This document shows, one piece after another, positions 22,520 to 30,899 of a stretch of 64,000 bases of DNA; position 1 is the first letter of the stretch; every line of letters begins with the position of its first letter. The translations under genes were made by a program, and so were the position numbers. The notes below the pieces were generated by a model. It was not told the origin of the DNA, ran no database searches, and worked only from the letters and a program-made list of their open reading frames with translations. This stretch comes from Streptomyces fodineus. Its GTDB lineage: Bacteria; Actinomycetota; Actinomycetes; Streptomycetales; Streptomycetaceae. The DNA is taken from positions 4,216,001-4,280,000 of the forward strand of contig NZ_CP017248.1 of assembly GCF_001735805.1 (NCBI RefSeq). Direction: 5' to 3'.

Positions 22520-23746
22520 ATGAGCCCTGCAACCCCTCCCACCGAGCGCCGGGTCTCCGCCCGAGTCGGCGCGATCTCCGAGTCCGCCACCCTCGCCGTG
22601 GACGCCAAGGCCAAGGCCCTGAAGGCCGCCGGGCGTCCGGTGATCGGCTTCGGCGCCGGCGAGCCCGACTTCCCGACCCCGGACTACATCGTCGAGGCGG
22701 CCGTCGAGGCCTGCAAGAACCCCAAGTACCACCGCTACACGCCGGCCGGCGGCCTGCCCGAGCTGAAGGCCGCGATCGCCGCGAAGACGCTGCGCGACTC
22801 CGGGTGGGAGCCCGACGTCTCGCAGATCCTCGTCACCAACGGCGGCAAGCAGGCCATCTACGAGGCGTTCGCCGCGATCCTCGACCCGGGCGACGAGGTC
22901 ATCGTCCCGGCGCCGTACTGGACGACGTACCCGGAGTCGATCCGGCTCGCGGGCGGTGTCCCGGTGGAGGTCGTCGCCGACGAGACCACCGGCTACCGCG
23001 TCACCGTGGAGCAGCTGGAGGCGGCGCGCACGCAGAAGACGAAGGTCGTGCTCTTCGTCTCCCCGTCCAACCCGACCGGCGCGGTGTACACCGAGGCCGA
23101 GACCGAGGCGATCGGCCGCTGGGCCCTGGAGCACGGTCTGTGGGTGCTCACCGACGAGATCTACGAGCACCTGGTGTACGGCGGGGCCGCCGCCGTGTCC
23201 CTGCCGGCGCTCTTCCCCGAGCTGCGTGACAAGTGCGTCGTGGTCAACGGTGTGGCGAAGACGTACGCCATGACCGGCTGGCGCGTGGGCTGGGTCATCG
23301 GCCCGAAGGACGTCGTCAAGGCCGCGACCAACCTGCAGTCGCACGCCACCTCGAACGTCTCCAACGTGGCCCAGGTGGCCGCCCTGGCCGCCGTCTCCGG
23401 CGACCTGGACGCCGTGGCGAAGATGCGCGAGGCCTTCGACCGGCGCCGGAAGACCATCGTGCGGATGCTCAACGAGATCGACGGCGTGCTCTGCCCGGAG
23501 CCCGAGGGCGCCTTCTACGCCTACCCGTCGGTCAAGGCCCTGCTCGGCAAGGAGATCCGCGGCAAGCGCCCGCAGGACACGGTCGAGCTGGCCGCGCTGA
23601 TCCTGGAGGAGGCCGAGGTCGCGGTCGTCCCGGGTGAGGCCTTCGGCACACCGGGCTACCTGCGGCTGTCGTACGCGCTCGGCGACGAGGACCTCGTCGA
23701 GGGCGTCAGCCGGATGCAGAAGCTGCTGGCGGAGGCACGGGACTGA
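22520..23746 (+). CDS. PLP-dependent aspartate aminotransferase (class I/II)
   Basis: The 408-residue fold-type I aminotransferase probably interconverts aspartate/oxaloacetate and glutamate/2-oxoglutarate. Visible motifs are the substrate loop [11 protein letters not shown], the PLP-phosphate region [22 protein letters not shown] (PLP ring Asn), [10 protein letters not shown] (Asp and Tyr), and the Schiff-base lysine in [16 protein letters not shown]. The ATG at 22520 gives [17 protein letters not shown], matching the Streptomyces AspC start; an ATG three codons earlier is also possible. It is transcribed away from tRNA-Trp. Confidence 0.93.
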   Translation: MSPATPPTERRVSARVGAISESATLAVDAKAKALKAAGRPVIGFGAGEPDFPTPDYIVEAAVEACKNPKYHRYTPAGGLPELKAAIAAKTLRDSGWEPDVSQILVTNGGKQAIYEAFAAILDPGDEVIVPAPYWTTYPESIRLAGGVPVEVVADETTGYRVTVEQLEAARTQKTKVVLFVSPSNPTGAVYTEAETEAIGRWALEHGLWVLTDEIYEHLVYGGAAAVSLPALFPELRDKCVVVNGVAKTYAMTGWRVGWVIGPKDVVKAATNLQSHATSNVSNVAQVAALAAVSGDLDAVAKMREAFDRRRKTIVRMLNEIDGVLCPEPEGAFYAYPSVKALLGKEIRGKRPQDTVELAALILEEAEVAVVPGEAFGTPGYLRLSYALGDEDLVEGVSRMQKLLAEARD

Positions 23747-23881
23747 GGTTCTGCTCTCCTCAGCTCCACGCGCGTGTGCGGGCCGTTTCCCCCGGGGAGG
23801 CGGCCCGCTTCTCTGTGCGAGCAAGACCACGTACGGGGAAACGGCTACCGGGACGGCGGGTCCGTACGGCAGGATCCTGGG

Positions 23882-24922
23882 ATGGAGCGTGTACGTGACC
23901 TCTCTGAGCTGCCGAAAGCCCATCTGCACCTGCACTTCACCGGTTCGATGCGGCCGGGAACCGTCCTGGAACTGGCCGACAAGTACGGCGTACGTCTGCC
24001 CGAAGCCCTGACCGAAGCACTGACCAGCGGCGAACCACCGAAGCTGCGGGCCACGGACGAGCGGGGCTGGTTCCGCTTCCAGCGGCTGTACGACGCGGCG
24101 CGCTCCTGTCTGCGCGAACCGGATGACATCCGGCGCCTCGTCCGGGAGGCCGCGGAGGAGGACGTGAAGGACGGCTCGGGCTGGCTGGAGATCCAGGTGG
24201 ACCCGACGTCGTACGCGCCCCGGCTGGGCGGTCTGATCCCGGCCCTGGAGATCATCCTGGACGCGGTGGAGACGACGTCCCGGGAGACCGGGCTCGGCAT
24301 GCGGGTGCTGGTCGCCGCCAACCGGATGAAGCACCCCCTGGACGCCCGTACGCTGGCCCGGCTGGCGGTGCGTTACGCGGACCGGGGCGTGGTCGGCTTC
24401 GGGCTCTCCAACGACGAGCGGCGGGGCATGGCGCGGGACTTCGACCGGGCCTTCCACATCGCGCGCGAGGGCGGTCTGCTGTCGGCCCCGCACGGCGGCG
24501 AGCTGACCGGTCCGGCCTCGGTGCGCGACTGCCTGGACGACCTGCACGCCTCGCGGATCGGGCACGGGGTGCGCGCGGCGGAGGACCCGCGGCTGCTGAA
24601 GCGGCTGGCCGACCGGGGCGTGACCTGCGAGGTGTGCCCGGCGTCGAACGTGGCGCTCGGCGTGTACGAGAAGCCCGAGGACGTACCGCTGCGCACGTTC
24701 TTCGAGGCGGGCGTCCCGATGGCCCTCGGCGCCGACGACCCGCTGCTGTTCGGCTCCCGGCTGGCCGCGCAGTACGAGATCGCCCGGCACGTCCACGGCT
24801 TCTCGGACGCCGAACTCGCCGAGCTGGCACGGCAGTCGCTGCGGGGGTCGGCCGCCCCGGAGGAGGTCAGGGCGCGGCTGCTGGCCGGCGTGGACGACTG
24901 GCTGGCCCGCCCGGCCGTCTGA
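23882..24922 (+). CDS. Adenosine deaminase family protein
   Basis: The 346-residue product is predicted to deaminate adenosine to inosine with a zinc-activated water. Metal-binding HLHLHF is near residue 15, where classical enzymes have HVHLDG; the HxH zinc ligands are kept. Catalytic HGGE (usually HAGE), IGHGVR and GADDPL motifs follow in order. The ATG at 23882 has AGGATCCTGGG upstream. It follows the aminotransferase by 135 bp on the same strand. The altered first motif suggests an adenosine-deaminase-like subgroup, so substrate choice is uncertain. Confidence 0.85.
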   Translation: MERVRDLSELPKAHLHLHFTGSMRPGTVLELADKYGVRLPEALTEALTSGEPPKLRATDERGWFRFQRLYDAARSCLREPDDIRRLVREAAEEDVKDGSGWLEIQVDPTSYAPRLGGLIPALEIILDAVETTSRETGLGMRVLVAANRMKHPLDARTLARLAVRYADRGVVGFGLSNDERRGMARDFDRAFHIAREGGLLSAPHGGELTGPASVRDCLDDLHASRIGHGVRAAEDPRLLKRLADRGVTCEVCPASNVALGVYEKPEDVPLRTFFEAGVPMALGADDPLLFGSRLAAQYEIARHVHGFSDAELAELARQSLRGSAAPEEVRARLLAGVDDWLARPAV

Positions 24923-25064
24923 AGTGGGGGTGGGGCGGGTACGGCCTGAAACAGATCAGCACGCCGAGGGGGTGCCCGCCGCCGGGCGGCCGACGCAGCC
25001 CCCACAGCCCGGACGCCATACGGCCCTGATCCCGGAGACGCTTGTCATGGCCCCGGCGTGAAGC

Positions 25065-25676
25065 TCACGCGGAGTCCGGCACAACGGAGATTCCGCCCAG
25101 CAGCGTCGTCGCGAGCCGCGCGGCGAAGTCGTCGACCGGGGGGCGCTCCCCCGTCTCCGTCGCGTCGTAGGCGAACGCGCGCTGGGCGCAGGCGCCCAGC
25201 AGCAGGGAGGCGGCCGCGAAGGTGTCGGCGTCGGCGCGGACGCGGCCGGCGGCCTGTTCGGCGCGGAGGTAGGCGTCCAGGTCCTGGATGGGCCGGTGCG
25301 GGCCGGAGCCCAGCTTGCGCAGGGCGTCGTAGTGGCGCTGCTTGAGCTGGGACTCGGCGTACAGGGAGGCCGCGATCGGGAAGCTCTGCTCGTAGAACAG
25401 CGCGGCCTGGCGGGCGATCTCGGTGAGGTTGCTTTCCAGGGTGCCCTGACCGGGTTCGGCGGCGAGGCTGCCCAGCAGCGGGGTCAGCCGGGGCAGCCGC
25501 TCGGCGAGCACGCGCACGAACAGCTCCTCCTTGCTGTCGAAGTACTTGTAGAGGGCCGCTTCGGAGCAGCCGGCCGCGCGGGCGATCTCCTTGGTGGTGG
25601 CGCGGGCCAGTCCGACGGTGAGCATGAGCTCGTGTGCGGCATCGAGGATGCGGACACGCGCCGGCTTCGGCTCCAT
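25065..25676 (-). CDS. TetR-family regulator
   Basis: The 203-residue product has an N-terminal TetR helix-turn-helix (about residues 10-50: TTKEIARAAGCSEAALYKYFDS) and a C-terminal helical ligand domain. It is divergent from the NAD(P)-binding protein gene at 25780. The 103-bp gap contains two near-identical palindromes, which strongly suggests that it represses itself and that neighbour. Confidence 0.92.
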   Translation of the reverse strand: MEPKPARVRILDAAHELMLTVGLARATTKEIARAAGCSEAALYKYFDSKEELFVRVLAERLPRLTPLLGSLAAEPGQGTLESNLTEIARQAALFYEQSFPIAASLYAESQLKQRHYDALRKLGSGPHRPIQDLDAYLRAEQAAGRVRADADTFAAASLLLGACAQRAFAYDATETGERPPVDDFAARLATTLLGGISVVPDSA

Positions 25677-25700
25677 GGGACGTCCAATCGGGCTTGACGG

Positions 25701-25720
25701 GTGGGTGAGTACTTACCCAC
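25701..25720. promoter_or_regulatory. TetR operator 1
   Basis: GTGGGTGAGTACTTACCCAC is an imperfect 20-bp palindrome centred on AGTACT, 25 bp upstream of the TetR start. A second copy lies 36 bp away centre to centre. Confidence 0.65.
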
Positions 25721-25736
25721 TCTAGAAGGAATAGGG

Positions 25737-25756
25737 GTGAGTGAGTACTCACCCAC
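25737..25756. promoter_or_regulatory. TetR operator 2
   Basis: GTGAGTGAGTACTCACCCAC has the same AGTACT-centred palindrome as the site at 25701, with one mismatched pair. It lies 24 bp upstream of the NAD(P)-binding protein gene. The two sites fit control of both divergent genes. Confidence 0.65.
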
Positions 25757-25779
25757 CCATCCCGAGTACGGGAGCACTC

Positions 25780-26412
25780 ATGAACCTCACCGTTTTCGGC
25801 GCCACCGGCGGTATCGGCCGGGAGATCGTGCGGCAGGCGCTCGGCGCCGGCCACCGGGTGACCGCCGTGGTCCGCGATCCGGCCCGGCTCGACGTCGGCG
25901 GCGACGCGCTGGAGGTCTTCCGCGCCGACCTGACCGACCCGGAGGAGCTGCGCGCCGCCGTGCGGGGCCGGGACGCGGTCCTCTCCGGCCTGGGCGCACG
26001 CAGCCGCAAGGACGCCGGGGTCGCCACCCGGCTGACCCGTACGGTCCTGCGCGCCATGGAGGCGGAAGGCGTACGACGGCTGCTCGTGGTCAGCGCCGGT
26101 CCCGTCGGCCCCGCCCCCGAGGGCGACGGCGCCCTGGACCGCACCATGCGCGGCCTGGTGTCGGCCGTCCTGAAGGACGTCTACGTCGACCTGCGCGGGA
26201 TGGAGACCGAACTGGCCCGCAGCGGCACCGACTGGACGTCCGTCCGTCCGCCACGCCTTCAGGACAAGCCCCTCACCGGCCGCTACCGCACCGTCATCGG
26301 CGGCTTCCCGCGCAAGGGCCGCTTCATCGCCCGCGCGGACGTCGCCCACGCGATGCTGGCGATGATCGACGACGAGGGGACGGTGAAGCAGGGGGTGGGG
26401 GTGGCGTACTAG
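25780..26412 (+). CDS. NAD(P)-binding oxidoreductase/epimerase-like protein
   Basis: The 210-residue atypical short-chain dehydrogenase fold (NmrA/BVR-B-like) has the nucleotide-binding motif GATGGIGREIV at residues 7-17 and VVRDPARL after strand 2. The later segment SGTDWTSVRPPRL is typical of the family. It has no classical YxxxK active site, so it may be a reductase or a redox-sensing protein. The ATG follows GGAG. It is probably controlled by the divergent TetR; the inducing ligand is unknown. Confidence 0.85.
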   Translation: MNLTVFGATGGIGREIVRQALGAGHRVTAVVRDPARLDVGGDALEVFRADLTDPEELRAAVRGRDAVLSGLGARSRKDAGVATRLTRTVLRAMEAEGVRRLLVVSAGPVGPAPEGDGALDRTMRGLVSAVLKDVYVDLRGMETELARSGTDWTSVRPPRLQDKPLTGRYRTVIGGFPRKGRFIARADVAHAMLAMIDDEGTVKQGVGVAY

Positions 26413-26424
26413 TCCCTGTCGGCC

Positions 26425-27480
26425 CTACAGGCTGACGCCGACCGTCACCGGCTCGTTGACCAGCGTGATCCCGAAGGCCTCGCGGACGCCGGTGACCACT
26501 TCGCGGGCCAGCGCCAGCAGGTCCTCGGTGGTGGCGCGGCCCCGGTTGGTGAGGGCGAGGGTGTGCTTGGTGGAGATCCGGGCCGGCCCGGTGCCGTAGC
26601 CCTTGGTGAAGCCCGCCTTGTCGATCAGCCAGGCCGCCGAGGTCTTCGTACGGCCGTCCCCCGCCGGGTAGGCGGGCGGCTCTACGCCGTCGCCCAGCCG
26701 CGCGCGCACGCGCGCGTGGAACGCGGCGAACTGCTCGTCGGTGAGGATCGGGTTGGTGAAGAAGGACCCCGCCGACCAGGTGTCGTGGTCCTCGGGGTCG
26801 AGGACCATGCCCTTCCCGGCGCGCAGCTTCAGCACGGTCGCGCGGGCGGCGGCCAGCGGCACCCGGTCGCCGGGCCCGACGCCGAGCGCGCGGGCCGCCT
26901 CGGCGTACTTGACGGGTGCGGACAGCCCGCCCGCGTCCTCCAGCTCGAAGCGGACGCGCAGCACCACATAGCGCTCGGGGTCGGACTTGAAACGGCTGTG
27001 GCGGTACGAGAAGGCGCACTCCTCGTTCGTCAGCGTGACGGTCTCGCCGGCGCGGCGGTCGTAGGCGATGACCTCGGTGATGGTGGAGGAGACCTCCTGG
27101 CCGTAGGCGCCCACGTTCTGGATCGGCGTGGCGCCCGCGGACCCCGGGATGCCGGCCAGGCACTCGATCCCGGCGAGCCCCGCCTCGACCGTGCGGGCGA
27201 CGGCGTCCGTCCACACCTCGCCGGCCGCCAGCTCCAGCGTCGTGCCCCGCAGCTCGACACCGCGCGTGGCGATGCGCAGGGCGGTGCCATCGAAGCCCTT
27301 GTCGCCGATGACCAGGTTCGACCCACCACCGATGACCAGCAGCGGCGTCCCGCTGTCGTCGGCCTCGCGGACGGCGGCGATCACCTCGGCATCGGTCACC
27401 GCGGTGACCAGCCGCGTCGCGGGACCGCCCAGCCGGAAGGTGGTCAGCGGGGCAAGAGGGGCGTCGTGGAGTACCTGCAC
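26425..27480 (-). CDS. murB: UDP-N-acetylmuramate dehydrogenase
   Basis: MurB is the FAD/NADPH enzyme that reduces UDP-GlcNAc-enolpyruvate to UDP-MurNAc in peptidoglycan synthesis. The 351-residue type I form shows the FAD-binding GGGSNLV, IPGSAGATPIQNVGAYGQ and FSYRHSRFK. GSFFTNPIL carries the conserved active-site region. The GTG at 27480 is chosen because the family starts right before LHDAPLAPLTTFRLGG; 11 extra upstream codons are possible. It converges with the gene at 25780, leaving 12 bases between them. Confidence 0.95.
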   Translation of the reverse strand: MQVLHDAPLAPLTTFRLGGPATRLVTAVTDAEVIAAVREADDSGTPLLVIGGGSNLVIGDKGFDGTALRIATRGVELRGTTLELAAGEVWTDAVARTVEAGLAGIECLAGIPGSAGATPIQNVGAYGQEVSSTITEVIAYDRRAGETVTLTNEECAFSYRHSRFKSDPERYVVLRVRFELEDAGGLSAPVKYAEAARALGVGPGDRVPLAAARATVLKLRAGKGMVLDPEDHDTWSAGSFFTNPILTDEQFAAFHARVRARLGDGVEPPAYPAGDGRTKTSAAWLIDKAGFTKGYGTGPARISTKHTLALTNRGRATTEDLLALAREVVTGVREAFGITLVNEPVTVGVSL

Positions 27481-28145
27481 GGGCCCAAGACTACGAGACA
27501 CCACCGACAGCACCGCATCCGCGCGGGGCGACGGTCATGGAGCGGGGGGTGGGGGTGGGGCCGTGCCGGGCCGAGCCGGGGCAGGGACCCCGCCGGGCCG
27601 AGCCGGGGCAGGGACCCCGCCGGGCCGAGCCGGGGCAGGGACCCCGCCGGGCCGAGCCGGGGCAGGGACCCCGCCGGGCCGAGCCGGGGCAGGGACCAGC
27701 GGTCGACGGAGCGACCTTGCGGCCTGTGCGACCTGCTATCGCGGCCAGGCCGTGGGGCAACCGGAGCGGCCGCTTGCGGGGCGGTGCCTCGCGCCCGCCG
27801 CGCCGACCGCGACCAGCCGACCCCGGGCGCCCACCGGCGCGAACCGACACGCACGTACGCGCACGTGGGCTCTGAACTGATTCGCGTGGGCACGCGTGTA
27901 CGCGCGCGTGGTCTCCTCTCGAAGGCCACGCGCGCGTAGGCGACGTACTCCCGGCCGGCGGTCTGCGTAAGCCGCGTCTCCGCTCCCTCCCCGCTCGGCG
28001 GCAGTCGGTCGTCGGAGGTCTGCCAGGTGGCGAACTTGACGGCGCGCATCTGCGAGGCCGGCCCGCGCGAGGTGGGCCGGTGGGCACCGGGGTGGGCGAA
28101 GGACTTCAGCGCGTCGGCGGACTGCCAGGCGGGAAGCGCGGACAT
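27444..28145 (-). CDS. Small hypothetical gene, possibly decayed, reading through the 27-bp repeats
   Basis: An ATG at 28145 has a strong ribosome-binding site (AAGGAG, seven bases away) and begins MSALPAWQSADALKSFAHPG. This resembles the C-terminal part of small monooxygenase-type proteins (DUF3291-like), but the match is weak. After about 75 residues the frame turns Arg/Pro-rich, crosses the five 27-bp repeats and overlaps the murB start. I infer a truncated gene with a random extension. It lies 45 bases after the MFS stop on the same strand and may be co-transcribed. Confidence 0.4.
   Translation of the reverse strand: MSALPAWQSADALKSFAHPGAHRPTSRGPASQMRAVKFATWQTSDDRLPPSGEGAETRLTQTAGREYVAYARVAFERRPRARTRVPTRISSEPTCAYVRVGSRRWAPGVGWSRSARRARGTAPQAAAPVAPRPGRDSRSHRPQGRSVDRWSLPRLGPAGSLPRLGPAGSLPRLGPAGSLPRLGPAGSLPRLGPARPHPHPPLHDRRPARMRCCRWCLVVLGPCRYSTTPLLPR
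27563..27697. repeat. Five tandem copies of a 27-bp GC-rich unit
   Basis: The unit begins CCGCCGGGCCGAGCC and ends GGGGCAGGGACC. It occurs at 27563-27589 (first two bases variant), 27590-27616, 27617-27643, 27644-27670 and 27671-27697, essentially without mismatch. Because 27 is a multiple of three, it keeps several frames open and would encode a nine-residue repeat. The perfect identity suggests recent slippage-type expansion. Confidence 0.95.
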
Positions 28146-28189
28146 CGCGAACTCCTTGGGGCGAGGGCGGCGAGGTTTCGGGTCCGGCT

Positions 28190-29695
28190 TCAGCGGGCGG
28201 CGCTCTCCAGAGCAGTGGTCTTCGGGGCACCGGTCTCAGGGGCGGTTGCAGATGCCTGCCCGGAGGCAGTCGCAGGTGCCTGCGCGTCCCCCGCGGCAAC
28301 CCGCGCGGCGCTCCGCCGGGCCGGGATCACCAGGGCCGCGGCCGCGGCGAGGGCGACCACCGCCGAGCCGGTGACCAGGGCGGGCCGCAGGCCGTCCACG
28401 AAGCTCTGCGCGCTCTGGTAGCCGCCCTGCGCGGAGAAGATCGACGACATCACGGCGATACCGAGCGCACCGCCCACCTCGCGCAGCGCGTTGTTCGCGC
28501 CGGAGGCGATGCCCTGCTCCTGCGGGCGGACGCTGGACATCACCAGGTTGGCGGCCGGCGCGAAGTACAGGGCCATGCCGACCCCGCTGATGATCAGGGC
28601 GGGCAGCTGGGCGGCGTAGGAGGCGTGCGCGGTTGCCACGGCGGCCATGTAGCCGAGACCGACGGCCTGCAGGAACAGGCCCATGGCGACGACCGGGCGG
28701 CCGCCGATGCGGTCGGAGAGGATCCCGGCGACCGGCGCGACGAGCATCGGCATACCGGTCCACGGCAGCATCCTGAGGCCGGCCTCGGTCGGCGAGTAGC
28801 CGAGCACGCCCTGCATGTACTGGCTGAGCAGGAAGATCGAGCCGAACATGCCGACGAACATCAGCAGGCTGGCCGCGTTGATGCCGGAGAAGGCGCGGGA
28901 GCGGAACAGCCGCATCGGCAGCATGGGGCTGGCCGCGCGGGAGCTGTAGAGGACGAACCCGACCAGCAGCGCGCCGCCTGCGAACAGCGCGGTGAGGACC
29001 ACGGTGTCGGTCCAGCCGTCGGAGGGGCCGCGGACCAGGCCGTAGACGATCCCGAAGAGGCCGCCGCTGGCGAGCAGGGTGCCGGGGACGTCGAGCCGGG
29101 CGCCGGTGCCGTAGGACTCGGCGAGGCGCAGACGGGCGAGCGGCAGCACGATCAGGCCGAGCGGAACGTTCAGCCAGAAGATCCAGTGCCAGGAGACGTG
29201 TTCGGTGAGGCTGCCGCCGATGAGCGGTCCGGAGGCGACGGCGAGCCCGTTGACGGCGCCCCAGATGCCGTACATCGTCCCGCGCTTGGCGGCGGGCACG
29301 GCCGCGGTCAGCAGGGTCAGCGTGAGCGGCATCATCACGGCCGCGCCGACGCCCTGGACCGCGCGGGCGGCGATCAGGGAGCCGATGCCGGGTGCCATGG
29401 CCGCGGCGGCGGAGGCGCCCGTGAAGACGGCGAGCCCGGCGATGAAGAGCCGCCGGCGCCCGAAGCGGTCGCCGAGCGCCGCACCGAACATCAGCAGGAC
29501 GGCGAAGGTGAGCGTGTAGGCGCTCACGGTCCACTCGAGGTCGTCCAGCGCGCCACCGAGGTCCTTGCGGATGGAGGGCAGCGCGGTGGTGACGACGAGG
29601 TTGTCGAGGGCCGCCATGAATCCGGCGACGCTGGTGATGACGAGAGCCCACACGGCGCTTCCGCGCGGTGTGCTCGGTGCGGTCTGCTGTGACAT
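28190..29695 (-). CDS. MFS drug exporter, DHA2 (EmrB/QacA) type
   Basis: The 501-residue proton-driven exporter has about 14 predicted membrane segments. Family motifs are visible: LDNLVVTTALPSI in helix 1, LGDRFGRRRLF (motif A) between helices 2 and 3, and GSLIAARAVQGVGAAVMMP (motif B/C region). An Ala-rich C-terminal tail follows. It is just downstream of a TetR gene on the same strand, and an operator-like palindrome overlaps its promoter region. Export of a toxic or self-made compound under TetR control is the natural inference. Confidence 0.93.
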   Translation of the reverse strand: MSQQTAPSTPRGSAVWALVITSVAGFMAALDNLVVTTALPSIRKDLGGALDDLEWTVSAYTLTFAVLLMFGAALGDRFGRRRLFIAGLAVFTGASAAAAMAPGIGSLIAARAVQGVGAAVMMPLTLTLLTAAVPAAKRGTMYGIWGAVNGLAVASGPLIGGSLTEHVSWHWIFWLNVPLGLIVLPLARLRLAESYGTGARLDVPGTLLASGGLFGIVYGLVRGPSDGWTDTVVLTALFAGGALLVGFVLYSSRAASPMLPMRLFRSRAFSGINAASLLMFVGMFGSIFLLSQYMQGVLGYSPTEAGLRMLPWTGMPMLVAPVAGILSDRIGGRPVVAMGLFLQAVGLGYMAAVATAHASYAAQLPALIISGVGMALYFAPAANLVMSSVRPQEQGIASGANNALREVGGALGIAVMSSIFSAQGGYQSAQSFVDGLRPALVTGSAVVALAAAAALVIPARRSAARVAAGDAQAPATASGQASATAPETGAPKTTALESAAR

Positions 29696-29718
29696 GTCTC
29701 CCCCAGAGAGCGGTCTCT

Positions 29719-29740
29719 AGTTAGTTATTAATGACTAACT
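29719..29740. promoter_or_regulatory. TetR operator upstream of the MFS gene
   Basis: AGTTAGT and ACTAACT are separated by 8 bp, 24 bp upstream of the exporter start. The same arms and spacing occur in front of the TetR gene at 30358-30381. Confidence 0.7.
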
Positions 29741-29780
29741 TTTGCGGGCGTGAAAAAGGCGGGGCGGCCGCCTCGTCGCG

Positions 29781-30350
29781 CTACTTCTTCGGCCGCCCGG
29801 CGATCCGGGCCGACGGATACATCCCCTGCCAGACCCGGTGTTCGGGCGGAAACCCCATGGCGGCGAGGGTGTTGATGAGCATTCCGTACGCCAGGAAGGT
29901 CGTGGTCTCGTTGTCGTCCGCGCCCAGCGGCAGGTGAACGGTGTCCCAGAGCTTCATCCAGGCGGCCCGCACGAGCTCACCGAACTCGTGGTCACCCTCC
30001 GCCTCGGCCGCCGCGACCGTGATGTAGGTCTGCATCTGCATCTGGAGCTTCTCGGGCTGCTCGGTGATCAGCCGCACGTAGGCGTTGGCCATGGCATGCA
30101 GGGCCTCCTCGCCCTCCAGCCGCTCGGCCGCCTCCTCGAAGACCCGGCAGGTGTCCTCCACACACCGGAGCGACGCGGCGGCGAAGATCGCCTTCTTGCC
30201 GGCGAAGAGCCGGAAGAGGTACGGCTGCGAGACACCCACGCGGGTCGCGATCGCCTCGGTGGAAGTGCCGTAGTAGCCCTTCTGTGCGAACTCCGCGATC
30301 GCCGCACGAATGACGCTCTCGCGCCGCTCTTCTGCGCTCATCCTGACCAT
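29781..30350 (-). CDS. TetR-family regulator of the MFS exporter
   Basis: The 189-residue product (from the ATG at 30350; an ATG at 30341 or a TTG at 30371 are alternatives) has an N-terminal helix-turn-helix: TSTEAIATRVGVSQPYLFRLFAG. A helical ligand-binding domain follows. It lies 85 bp upstream of the exporter on the same strand. Matching palindromes precede both genes, so autoregulation and exporter repression are inferred. Confidence 0.9.
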   Translation of the reverse strand: MVRMSAEERRESVIRAAIAEFAQKGYYGTSTEAIATRVGVSQPYLFRLFAGKKAIFAAASLRCVEDTCRVFEEAAERLEGEEALHAMANAYVRLITEQPEKLQMQMQTYITVAAAEAEGDHEFGELVRAAWMKLWDTVHLPLGADDNETTTFLAYGMLINTLAAMGFPPEHRVWQGMYPSARIAGRPKK

Positions 30351-30357
30351 GCGGAGT

Positions 30358-30381
30358 AAGTTAGTACTCAATCACTAACTT
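30358..30381. promoter_or_regulatory. TetR operator in front of its own gene
   Basis: AAGTTAGT and ACTAACTT form a perfect inverted repeat with 8-bp arms and an 8-bp spacer, seven bases upstream of the regulator's ATG. It matches the site at 29719-29740. Confidence 0.7.
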
Positions 30382-30463
30382 GGCAAGGGTGCTGGTCACG
30401 GACACGCGTAAGGGGCGCCCCACCATGGAGGACGCCCCTTACCCCGGTACGTCGCAGGAGCCG

Positions 30464-30892
30464 TCAGGCCAGTCGTACGACCGCCCGGGACATGCCCAGG
30501 ACCTTCTGGCCGGCGCTGATCGCCGTCAGGTCCACGCGCACGGTGTTGTCGTCCAGCTTGGCCGCGACCTTGCCGCTGACCTCGATCAGGGCCCCCTGGT
30601 CGTCGTTCGGCACGACGACGGGCTTGGTGAAGCGGACGCCGTACTCCACGACCGCCCCCGGGTCGCCGGTCCAGTCCGTGACCACACGGATCGCCTCGGC
30701 CATGGTGAACATGCCGTGTGCGATGACGTCCGGCAGTCCGACCTCCTTGGCGAACTTCTCGTTCCAGTGGATCGGGTTGAAGTCCCCGGAGGCACCCGCG
30801 TAGCGCACGAGCGTGGCGCGGGTCACGGGGAAGGTCTGCGCCGGCAGCTCGGTGCCGACCTCGACGTCGTCGTACGCGATCTTCGCCGTCAT
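30464..30892 (-). CDS. MaoC-like (R)-hydratase, HadB type
   Basis: The 142-residue hotdog-fold protein has the catalytic signature YAGASGDFNPIHWNEKFAK (Asp and His of the hydratase 2 motif). It probably dehydrates (R)-3-hydroxyacyl thioesters. It starts seven bases after the gene at 30900-31352, and the pair resembles mycobacterial hadA-hadB. A role in fatty-acid elongation is inferred from family and pairing. Confidence 0.88.
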   Translation of the reverse strand: MTAKIAYDDVEVGTELPAQTFPVTRATLVRYAGASGDFNPIHWNEKFAKEVGLPDVIAHGMFTMAEAIRVVTDWTGDPGAVVEYGVRFTKPVVVPNDDQGALIEVSGKVAAKLDDNTVRVDLTAISAGQKVLGMSRAVVRLA

Positions 30893-30899
30893 CGGGTCC

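Noticed and set aside
22355-24796. An 813-codon minus-strand frame opposite the aminotransferase and adenosine deaminase genes
   Set aside because: The composition is Arg/His/Leu-rich without motifs, while both plus-strand genes show clear catalytic motifs.
27563-27697. Possible CRISPR array
   Set aside because: The 27-bp units are directly adjacent with no unique spacers, so this is a minisatellite.
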